From Puniceicoccales bacterium (GTDB lineage Bacteria; Verrucomicrobiota; Verrucomicrobiia; Opitutales; Oceanipulchritudinaceae), in the NCBI GenBank assembly GCA_030595525.1, contig JAUVDD010000144.1, forward strand, positions 1 to 5,056: a stretch of DNA of 5,056 nt, written 5' to 3'. Shown here piece by piece: positions 1-5,056 of the stretch. How positions within the stretch are numbered: the first letter of the stretch is position 1; each line of letters opens with the position of its first letter. A program made the position numbers and the translations under genes. Below the pieces are notes generated by a model. It saw only the letters and a program-made list of their open reading frames with translations, was not told the DNA's origin and made no database searches.

Positions 1-196
1 CCGCGAGATTCAGGTTTCTTATTAAAACCTGTTTGGACGAATCGACATGAACCGGTTTGCGATTTGTTTGAAGGACATAAAACTGTGTTGTGTCACTTAC
101 AGGATCAAGGTTGATGCAACCTGATGTGATCAGTGCCAAAACCAGGGAAAGCAGGATGGTAATATTTAGTCGAACGGGTTGTCTTTGAATTTTCAT
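1..196 (-). CDS. PqiC-like ABC transport auxiliary lipoprotein (partial, N-terminal 65 residues)
   Basis: The ATG is at 196-194 and the frame stays open to the window edge, so only the first 65 residues are visible. They form a lipoprotein signal: positive n-region (K2, R5, R9), hydrophobic core about residues 10-24, and a TSGC lipobox with C27 as the likely lipidated cysteine (T at -3 is less usual than L/V). Shortly after comes F39-Y40-V41-L42, matching the 'YYxL' element that opens the mature part of the PqiC / ABC-type transport auxiliary lipoprotein family. The gene starts 16 nt after the mlaD-like stop, the usual place for this family in MCE operons. Family knowledge says such lipoproteins sit at the outer membrane and engage the MCE protein. 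No clear Shine-Dalgarno site precedes the ATG. Lipoprotein identity is well supported; the family call rests on the short motif and position, because the rest lies outside the window. Confidence 0.72.
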   Translation of the reverse strand, partial: MKIQRQPVRLNITILLSLVLALITSGCINLDPVSDTTQFYVLQTNRKPVHVDSSKQVLIRNLNLA

Positions 197-212
197 AAGA
201 GTGTCTAACTTG

Positions 213-1223
213 TTATGGTTGTTCTCGTCCGGACAAAAGCGCCTTCGGATTGCGTTCGAGGTAGGACATTAATTCATCTGCACTCCTGGCGGCTTGTTTA
301 AGTGCATCCAGTGTATCCAAAAGTTCATGACGCAAGCTCCCGTCGGATCGGGTTAAATCGTCCAGGTTTTCCAGGACACGATTCCCGCTTTGCAGCGTAT
401 CGTTAATATTGTCGAGGGTCTCGTGGTAGTTATCGACCGCTGGATCAATAACCGATTCCATTTTCACCGCTGCAGATCTCAGTGAGGTTAATGTATCCCT
501 GAATTCCTCCATGGTCACATCGAGCTGCATGGATTCAAGGGTATCACTAATGGAATCAGCTGTATTCACGACTGCATGGCTCATTTCGGAAACATCCAGT
601 TCAGCCACCAAGTTATCCAGCTTCTCCAGTAGTGCACTAAATTGATCACCAATTCCCTTGATATTCAGTGATGCAAACTGGGCCATGATATCTGAGGCAG
701 TTGTACCGAATTCCTTCATGTCAGAAGGAACTGATGGAATTTCAACAAATTCTGGATTGAGTTGAATCAGTTTGTAGCTCGACTCGGGTTCAACGAAGTA
801 ATCCAGCTCAACAAATAACTGACCTGTGATAAAACTGGCTAACTGCAATTTTGCACGAATACCATCGTTGATAATCTGCTCAATTTCCACAGGATTATCG
901 AAATTTATTGTTATGCCTTCATCCTGTTTTCTACCCACCTTTGTGAGGTCAATTTCAAGAAAAACCGGAATAAAGGAGCTGCCTATAAGGTCCGGCTGAT
1001 TATAGGAAATCATGATGTTCTTCACCTTGCCGATAGGAACACCCTTGTATTTAACGGCGGCACCAACACTTAAGCCGTTTACGGATTCATCAAAATAGAC
1101 CAGCAGGGTTTCCTCCGCTCGGAACAGTTTCATGGATGCGACAAAAATGATTGTAGACATGCCAAGAAAGGAGGCTGCCAATACAAAGATCCCGACTATT
1201 GTTGAGTTCTTAATTCGTTTCAT
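213..1223 (-). CDS. mlaD: MlaD/PqiB-like MCE-domain substrate-binding protein with long helical C-terminus
   Basis: This 336-residue protein is the periplasmic MCE subunit of a lipid ABC transporter. Residues about 8-30 form one transmembrane anchor after a basic start (MKRIK). An MCE domain follows at about 38-142, with the family pattern 'F...V.GL..GA.VKY.GV.IGKV' at 44-68 and 'GIRAKLQ..SFITGQLFVELDY' at 121-142. After 'EIPSVPS' (161-167), residues about 170-320 are predicted mostly helical, with a DTL triplet recurring at 227, 243, 275 and 303. The tail reads 'YLERNPKALLSG' (321-332), a common ending in this family. E. coli MlaD is about 180 residues and lacks this extension; the longer form resembles MCE proteins whose helices bundle into a tube. 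The ATG overlaps the end of the mlaF-like gene by 14 nt in another frame with no Shine-Dalgarno site, suggesting translational coupling. The symbol is by family; orthology to E. coli mlaD is not implied. Confidence 0.93.
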   Translation of the reverse strand: MKRIKNSTIVGIFVLAASFLGMSTIIFVASMKLFRAEETLLVYFDESVNGLSVGAAVKYKGVPIGKVKNIMISYNQPDLIGSSFIPVFLEIDLTKVGRKQDEGITINFDNPVEIEQIINDGIRAKLQLASFITGQLFVELDYFVEPESSYKLIQLNPEFVEIPSVPSDMKEFGTTASDIMAQFASLNIKGIGDQFSALLEKLDNLVAELDVSEMSHAVVNTADSISDTLESMQLDVTMEEFRDTLTSLRSAAVKMESVIDPAVDNYHETLDNINDTLQSGNRVLENLDDLTRSDGSLRHELLDTLDALKQAARSADELMSYLERNPKALLSGREQP

Positions 1224-1983
1224 TGCTGTATTCAGTAAAGTTTCGTGTAAGGAATTGATGTAAAGATTTGCTGGGAGGATTCTTAAGTAGATCCGCTGGT
1301 TTGCCGATAGCTGTCATCCGCTTCTCATGGACGTCGAGAAACACCGCCCGGTCGGCAACGGAGAAGATGCTGGGCAACTCGTGTGTTACCATGACAATCG
1401 TGGAACCAAGGCTTTCTTTTAATTCGATTATAGTCTCATCCAATCGTCGTGAAGAAACAGGATCCAATCCGGCAGAAGGTTCGTCGAGAAAGAGAATTTC
1501 CGGATCCAGAGCCAGAGCACGTGCCAGACCCGCACGCTTTTTCATGCCACCACTAATTTCTGCAGGATAGTAATTTTCAAATCCCCCTAATCCAACCAGC
1601 GACAATTTAAACCGGACAAGTTCCCGGATTTTGCTTTTACTGTGCCCGGTGAATTCCTCGATAGGGAGGGCCACATTTTCTCCGACCGTCATCGAACTCC
1701 AAAGAGCGCCGCCCTGGTACAAGACTCCGCATTTCCTCAATATGGATTGCCTCATCTTTAAGTTTGCGTCGGTGAAGGATTGGTCACCGAAGAAAATATT
1801 ACCCTTGGCTGGCTCCCTCAATCCAAGTAAATGCCTCAACAAAGTACTTTTTCCGCATCCGCTGCCACCCATTATTGCCATTACCTCACCCGAATGAATC
1901 TCAAAATTCAGGTCCTGCTGAATAATCCGCTGACCATAGGCCATGGTCAGGTTTTCAATACGTATTTCTGCTGAAGCTTTCAT
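1210..1983 (-). CDS. mlaF: MlaF-type ABC transporter ATP-binding protein
   Basis: This 257-residue cytoplasmic ATPase powers the MCE lipid transporter. All ABC motifs are present and intact: Walker A GGSGCGKST at 39-47, Q-loop Q90, signature ISGGM at 143-147 followed by KKR, Walker B ILFLDEP at 163-169 with catalytic E168, D-loop SAGLDP at 170-175, and H-loop H201. The 'SGGMKKRAGLARALALDPEILFLDEPSAGLDP' stretch (144-175) is characteristic of the MlaF/Ttg2A branch rather than of general importers. Length is close to the usual roughly 260-270. The ATG shares its A with the stop of the mlaE-like gene (TAATG), and GGAA stands 4 nt upstream. It should dimerise on the cytoplasmic face of the MlaE-like permease. 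No key residue is missing. Confidence 0.97.
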   Translation of the reverse strand: MKASAEIRIENLTMAYGQRIIQQDLNFEIHSGEVMAIMGGSGCGKSTLLRHLLGLREPAKGNIFFGDQSFTDANLKMRQSILRKCGVLYQGGALWSSMTVGENVALPIEEFTGHSKSKIRELVRFKLSLVGLGGFENYYPAEISGGMKKRAGLARALALDPEILFLDEPSAGLDPVSSRRLDETIIELKESLGSTIVMVTHELPSIFSVADRAVFLDVHEKRMTAIGKPADLLKNPPSKSLHQFLTRNFTEYSNETN

Positions 1984-3125
1984 TATATTCCGATCGTTGC
2001 TGCAGCCCAGTCGATCAACGCGTTAGAGAATACAATTAAAGTAATTCCTGCCACAACCGCTCTTGTTGCAGCAACACCTACTGCATCCGCGCCAGTTCCT
2101 GATTGCAGGCCACGTAAACAACCGGCCGTTGCGACGAGTACTCCGAAAACACAGGCCTTGAAAAGACCGAGAAGGAAATCTCCGATATACAAAACAGATT
2201 GCATTTCCACAAAAAACACCGGCCCAGGAACTCCCATTAATCCCTCGGCCACCAACCAGCCGCTTAATATGCCAATGACATTGGAAAACAAAGTCAGTAG
2301 GGGCATCATTATGACCAAAGCCAGCAATCGTGGAAGAACGATAAACTCAATGGGGGAGATTCCCAATGTTTTCAAGGCATCGATTTCCTCGTTAATCTTC
2401 ATGCTGCCGATTTGTGCAGCGAAAGCCGCCCCAGAGCGCCCGGCCATGATAATGCCTGTCATGATGGCACCCATCTCACGCAATATTCCAAACCCGACCA
2501 AGTATGCTACGGCGAATTCTGCTCCGAATTGCTTGAGGGTAACCGCTCCAAGAAATGCAATTATTACACCAATAAGAAAGCTAATGAGTGCTACTATGGG
2601 CAGCGCATCAACACTGACTGATTTCATGATCTGCCAGAAATCGTCCCAGCGGATCTTTGCTTTCCCTCGCAGTAATCGAGAGAGAGCAATTACCCAATCA
2701 CCGGTAAATGTGGCAATCTCCAGGGTGCCTTCAATATAACGAACTGAGATCTCTCCAAATTCTTCAATCCAGTTTTTTGATTTAACCTCTGAAGAAACGG
2801 AATCACCCGCTTGGACCACCTGTTGGCCCAATTCAATAAGCTTTAGTAGATTCGAGGGCAGGGGAGAATAATCTAGTTTCAATCCCCTTGAATTTGCTTC
2901 ACGTGAAACTTGAAAGATGAAACTGGCGAGACTGCTATCGAACTCAATCGCATCATTCAATAGGGGCCGAATGCCAAGAATGGATTCTGAAAGCTCAATT
3001 GATGGAATGATCTCTGCGATTTCGGGCAAAATCCCATGAATTGACCAATCCCCGCTAAACCTCAGTTCCAGCCATGAGTCTTCCATGGATAATTCTATCC
3101 CGGCAACTTTTCCGGAATCATCCAT
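1983..3125 (-). CDS. mlaE: STAS-MlaE fusion: lipid ABC transporter permease
   Basis: This 380-residue protein has two parts. Residues about 130-380 form the MlaE (YrbE) permease, with an amphipathic entry at about 145-165 and hydrophobic segments at about 171-195, 203-225, 262-292, 316-338 and 353-376. The family hallmark 'REMGAIMTGIIMAGRSGAAFAAQIGSMK' runs 216-243, followed by 'EEIDALKTLGISP' at 246-258, the loop that contacts the ATPase. Residues about 9-110 look like a STAS domain: a strand 'WLELRFSGDW' at 18-27 and 'FDSSLASFI' at 62-70 where STAS proteins carry the 'DSxGL' loop. In E. coli this role belongs to separate MlaB. An in-frame TAA lies 15 nt upstream of the chosen ATG, so no longer start is possible; M14 is a weaker alternative. 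No good Shine-Dalgarno site precedes the ATG. The permease call is very secure; the STAS assignment is by pattern and known family fusions. Confidence 0.95.
   Translation of the reverse strand: MDDSGKVAGIELSMEDSWLELRFSGDWSIHGILPEIAEIIPSIELSESILGIRPLLNDAIEFDSSLASFIFQVSREANSRGLKLDYSPLPSNLLKLIELGQQVVQAGDSVSSEVKSKNWIEEFGEISVRYIEGTLEIATFTGDWVIALSRLLRGKAKIRWDDFWQIMKSVSVDALPIVALISFLIGVIIAFLGAVTLKQFGAEFAVAYLVGFGILREMGAIMTGIIMAGRSGAAFAAQIGSMKINEEIDALKTLGISPIEFIVLPRLLALVIMMPLLTLFSNVIGILSGWLVAEGLMGVPGPVFFVEMQSVLYIGDFLLGLFKACVFGVLVATAGCLRGLQSGTGADAVGVAATRAVVAGITLIVFSNALIDWAAATIGI
1988..1991 (-). promoter_or_regulatory. Ribosome binding site of the mlaF-like gene
   Basis: GGAA on the minus strand stands 4 nt before the ATG at 1983-1981, inside the last codons of the permease gene. 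The arrangement GGAA-TA-TAATG closely mirrors the start of the thioredoxin-like gene and supports translational coupling. The spacing is slightly short. Confidence 0.45.
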
Positions 3126-3219
3126 TGCTGCTGAGATTTATGCCCTTCATATACATGTAGGCATCTAACCCGGTTTATAGACGGGTGAAAAGTAATTTCT
3201 CCAAACGAATGCAGTCAGT
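3126..3219. other. Intergenic gap between peroxiredoxin and mlaE-like genes
   Basis: This is the only sizeable gap in the window (94 nt). It holds two short dyads: ACCCG at 3168-3172 with CGGGT at 3182-3186 (9-nt loop), and ATGCC at 3140-3144 with GGCAT at 3160-3164, the latter enclosing the 8-nt palindrome TACATGTA at 3152-3159. Neither is followed by a T-run on the minus strand, so neither is a convincing intrinsic terminator. A possible -10 (TATAAA, minus strand, 3179-3174) has only a poor -35 (TTGGAG) 19 nt upstream. It could hold a promoter for the lipid-transport genes, but the sequence does not prove it. Confidence 0.4.
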
Positions 3220-3816
3220 TTACTTTTTTAGCGTTTCAAGAGCATGAATCAACTCATCCAATGGTGGACGTTCGTTGATATCGTGAACATCGATATACTG
3301 AATGATGCCTTCTTGATCGATAATGAAAAGAGCCCGTTCCGACATGCCCACAGATCTCAATATCCCAAACTGTGCAGCCACTTTCCCATGTGGATAAAAA
3401 TCTGAAAGCACCTCAAACCAGACACCGCCCATCTCCTCTGTCCAAGCGTGCAGGGTAGGCAGGTTATCAACGGTTATACCAATCAAGATGGCATTGGCTT
3501 CCTCAAAGAATGGCTCCGCCACATTATAACCGGGCCATTGCTCAGAGCAGATTGGTGTCCAGGCAGCTGGAACAAAAGTGATGACAACTGCCTTGTCCTT
3601 GATCAGCTCGCTTAAGCGCACCTCTTCTCCAGATAGGCTTGGGAGCAAGAAATCGGGGGCTTTTTGACCAACCTTCAAGTGCGTTTGGCTATCCACGGGA
3701 TCCAGATAGCCAGGTTGGAAGATCGGAAGATCAACCGGTTCGGATATTGTGCACATGACCTGCGGATTACAGGACATGATTGTTGTACCGAGAATAAATA
3801 GAGTTGGAAAAGCCAT
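3220..3816 (-). CDS. AhpC/TSA-family peroxiredoxin, probably envelope-targeted
   Basis: This 198-residue protein has a peroxiredoxin fold from about residue 47: 'VGQKAPDFLLPSLSGEEVRLSEL' (49-71), then the active site P83-x3-T87-x2-C90, with C90 as peroxidatic cysteine, and R161 in 'ERALFIID' as the likely catalytic arginine. It should reduce hydrogen peroxide or organic (including lipid) peroxides. There is no cysteine five residues after C90 (W94), so it is not a typical Bcp/PrxQ two-Cys enzyme; the only other cysteines are C16 and C22. The first 16 residues (MAFPTLFILGTTIMSC) are hydrophobic and end in a lipobox-like IMSC, but lack positive charge. An in-frame TAA lies 27 nt upstream of the ATG with no ATG, GTG or TTG between, so a longer start is excluded; M14 is an alternative that would give a cytoplasmic protein. 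The gene follows the thioredoxin-like gene by 13 nt, consistent with partnership. Peroxiredoxin is secure; location is uncertain. Confidence 0.88.
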   Translation of the reverse strand: MAFPTLFILGTTIMSCNPQVMCTISEPVDLPIFQPGYLDPVDSQTHLKVGQKAPDFLLPSLSGEEVRLSELIKDKAVVITFVPAAWTPICSEQWPGYNVAEPFFEEANAILIGITVDNLPTLHAWTEEMGGVWFEVLSDFYPHGKVAAQFGILRSVGMSERALFIIDQEGIIQYIDVHDINERPPLDELIHALETLKK

Positions 3817-3829
3817 TAAATTAGTTGGT

Positions 3830-4387
3830 TTAGAGGTATTCTTTTACCTTAGTCACCATTTGTTCCAGATCGTCCAAACGAAATCTTCCCTCATGTCGAT
3901 AGATTTCCTGACAATCGGGTCCTCTTCTTTGAAAAACAAGCACAGTAGGAGTCCCACGAATAGCGAAGGGCACTTCGAATTCCTTTTCAGGATCTGCCAA
4001 ACAATCGTAGCCTAAAGCGTATTTCCTTAGGAAAACGCCAAGTTCAAATTCGGTATCACCGATTCCTACGCCAGTAACCTGAAATTTCTTATCAGGGAAG
4101 GCCACGGGAATACGTTCTCCCAGAATTTTAAAGTTATCGGCCGACTGCTGACAGGCGACACAATACAAATCGAAAAAGGTGAGAATCACGAAGTCTGCTT
4201 CACTGGTGAAAATTTTATGAAAGGGACTCCCCTCATCATAAAGCTCAGAGGCAGAGTGATGGGATACCGATGGAACATTCTGCTTGGCAGGCTCATCAGT
4301 CTGGCACCCTGAAAACATCAATAACAGGCTGGCTGGAATCGCCAACCAGCCTGTATTGTGACGAATGGGTAGTTTTAGGGAGAGCAT
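3830..4387 (-). CDS. Thioredoxin-fold (TlpA/ResA-like) lipoprotein with CxxC motif
   Basis: I place the start at the ATG 4387-4385 (185 residues), not at the upstream in-frame TTG at 4399. The ATG shares its A with the stop of the barrel gene (TAATG), has GGAAA 5 nt upstream, and gives a normal signal peptide: basic start (K5, R9), hydrophobic core about 14-25 and FSGC lipobox with C28 lipidated. After a polar linker, the thioredoxin-like domain has 'FVILTFFDLYC' leading to C76-V-A-C79, and the cis-proline loop G145-T146-P147-T148. The family transfers electrons to oxidised cysteines in periplasmic proteins. Two more cysteines, C129 and C159, flank the cis-Pro segment and are not part of the standard active site. 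The closely following peroxiredoxin gene makes it a candidate reductant for that enzyme (inference). The domain call is strong; the exact subfamily is not determined. Confidence 0.87.
   Translation of the reverse strand: MLSLKLPIRHNTGWLAIPASLLLMFSGCQTDEPAKQNVPSVSHHSASELYDEGSPFHKIFTSEADFVILTFFDLYCVACQQSADNFKILGERIPVAFPDKKFQVTGVGIGDTEFELGVFLRKYALGYDCLADPEKEFEVPFAIRGTPTVLVFQRRGPDCQEIYRHEGRFRLDDLEQMVTKVKEYL
4324..4354. repeat. Near-perfect inverted repeat (hairpin) in signal-peptide codons
   Basis: ACAGGCTGG at 4324-4332 pairs exactly with CCAGCCTGT at 4346-4354. After one c/a mismatch, TGG (4334-4336) pairs with CCA (4342-4344), leaving a 5-nt loop AATCG. That is 12 base pairs with one mismatch in 31 nt. 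It lies inside the thioredoxin-like lipoprotein gene, starting about 30 nt after its ATG, and encodes the Thr-Gly-Trp to Ala-Ser-Leu part of the signal peptide. No long T-run follows on either strand, so a simple terminator is unlikely. Confidence 0.75.
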
Positions 4388-5056
4388 TAGTATTTCCAAC
4401 TGAGCCCGAGCTCGAAGCTCATTTCGCTCAAGGTGGATTTTACAGTTGTAGGAGCACCTGTTGGCCCAATGCCAGTTTCAACGAGGTCCTGTTCCAAAGC
4501 CTTCATGAAGGCCAGACTCAAGGCGAACTTGTCACTCATGTGATAGGTCATACCCATTGTGATGTGGGTTGTTACGATAGCCGGGAAACCAATGATTCTG
4601 AAGGTTTCATAATAGTATCTCGGCATGATGATTCCTTGTACCGATTTCATGTCGTTCGGATAACCAGTATTGAAATCAAATGATCCATCCCATCCGTTGC
4701 TTGCCTGAACCGGATTATTGCCATAGTTCAAGCCTGCGCGAAGAACGAGCTTATCCTTGATAGCCTCGTACTGCACACCTAGGGCAAGGACTACCTGGTT
4801 TTCCCATCCGAAATCCTTGTAACCAATAGCTTGTGCCCAGTTGATCCATTTGAGATCGGCTCCGACTACAAGGCGTCCCTCATTCATCTCGTAGGCAACA
4901 CCCACGCCAATTTGTTGAGGAGCTTCCAGGGCCAGGTCTTGAAAACCAGCACCCATGTTTACGACTTCACCGTGAGTGACTTTCTGTGGGCTAACATAGA
5001 CAAAACCTATGGAAGTTGCTTCCGTTGGACGGTAAACCATGCCCAATTGGAGTCCC
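4387..5056 (-). CDS. OmpP1/FadL-family outer-membrane beta-barrel (partial, C-terminal 222 residues)
   Basis: The frame is open from the window edge to the TAA at 4389-4387, so the N-terminus (signal and hatch) is missing. FadL-family outer-membrane channels take up long-chain fatty acids and other hydrophobic compounds. The visible part has the family's C-terminal layout: 'LGMVYRPTEATSIGFVYVS' near the edge (like the LG..Y.P...T..G..Y.S pattern), then 'APQQIGVGVAYEM...LVVGADLKWINWAQ', 'LVLRAGLNYGNNPV', and alternating polar/hydrophobic strands ending in 'SFELGLSWKY'. The last residue is aromatic, as in the C-terminal strand recognised by the barrel assembly machinery. The TTG/ATG codons near 5046 are internal, not starts, because family sequence continues upstream. 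It is the most upstream gene seen and may lead the operon; its promoter is outside the window. The actual substrate cannot be told. Confidence 0.85.
   Translation of the reverse strand, partial: GLQLGMVYRPTEATSIGFVYVSPQKVTHGEVVNMGAGFQDLALEAPQQIGVGVAYEMNEGRLVVGADLKWINWAQAIGYKDFGWENQVVLALGVQYEAIKDKLVLRAGLNYGNNPVQASNGWDGSFDFNTGYPNDMKSVQGIIMPRYYYETFRIIGFPAIVTTHITMGMTYHMSDKFALSLAFMKALEQDLVETGIGPTGAPTTVKSTLSEMSFELGLSWKY
4393..4397 (-). promoter_or_regulatory. Ribosome binding site of the thioredoxin-like gene
   Basis: GGAAA on the minus strand lies 5 nt before the ATG at 4387-4385. It fixes the start at that ATG; the TTG at 4399-4397 overlaps this site and has no site of its own at suitable spacing. 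It lies within the last codons of the upstream barrel gene, so coupled translation is likely. Confidence 0.6.

Noticed and set aside
2158..2739. A 193-codon open frame on the plus strand, antisense to the permease gene
   Set aside because: It lies wholly within a clearly conserved mlaE-like gene, its translation resembles no protein family, and it is rich in Pro/Arg/Ser/Ile as expected from the reverse of membrane-protein codons.
3168..3186. Intrinsic terminator after the peroxiredoxin gene
   Set aside because: The stem is only 5 bp with a 9-nt loop and is not followed by a T-run on the minus strand.
3190..3211. Bacteroidota-type promoter (TTTG ... TAnnTTTG) before the mlaE-like gene
   Set aside because: TTTG and the imperfect TACTTTTC are only about 7 nt apart, far too close for that promoter class.
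4388..4399. Upstream TTG start for the thioredoxin-like gene (4 extra residues)
   Set aside because: The TTG overlaps the GGAAA that serves the ATG at 4387, and the extra residues add an acidic residue to the signal peptide n-region.
4270..4683. A 137-codon open frame on the plus strand across the barrel/thioredoxin junction
   Set aside because: It is antisense to two well-supported genes and has no recognisable domain or start signals.

Overview
The window is a piece of a Gram-negative (diderm) bacterial chromosome of moderate GC (mid-40s percent by eye). All seven genes lie on the minus strand, so transcription runs from position 5056 towards 1. Outer-membrane, lipoprotein and MCE/Mla genes show that the cell has two membranes. 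Canonical Shine-Dalgarno sites are present before only two of the six starts visible here. The permease carries a fused STAS domain. These traits do not fix the phylum: a PVC-type or proteobacterial lineage is possible, but I cannot name the organism from the sequence.

In transcription order: (1) the 3' part of an OmpP1/FadL-family outer-membrane beta-barrel (4387-5056, cut by the window edge); (2) a thioredoxin-fold lipoprotein with a CxxC active site (3830-4387), starting in a 1-nt TAATG overlap with the barrel gene; (3) an AhpC/TSA-type peroxiredoxin with a short hydrophobic N-terminus (3220-3816), 13 nt downstream; (4) a 94-nt gap (3126-3219); (5) a compact lipid-transport cassette: STAS-MlaE permease (1983-3125), MlaF ATPase (1210-1983, again a TAATG overlap), MlaD-like MCE protein (213-1223, 14-nt overlap) and a PqiC-type auxiliary lipoprotein (1-196, cut by the window edge).

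The last four genes form an MCE-type ABC system that moves phospholipids or other hydrophobic molecules across the envelope. Its architecture differs from E. coli Mla. The STAS subunit is fused to the permease instead of being a separate MlaB. The MCE protein has a long helical C-terminal extension. A PqiC-like lipoprotein follows it, and no periplasmic shuttle (MlaC) is visible. This suggests a tube spanning the periplasm rather than a soluble carrier. Upstream, a FadL-like barrel (hydrophobic-compound uptake) sits with an envelope thioredoxin/peroxiredoxin pair. One reading is an envelope unit combining import or trafficking of hydrophobic substrates with repair of peroxide damage, but that functional link is inference from gene order only. 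The most unusual DNA-level signal is a near-perfect 12-bp hairpin inside the signal-peptide codons of the thioredoxin-like gene.
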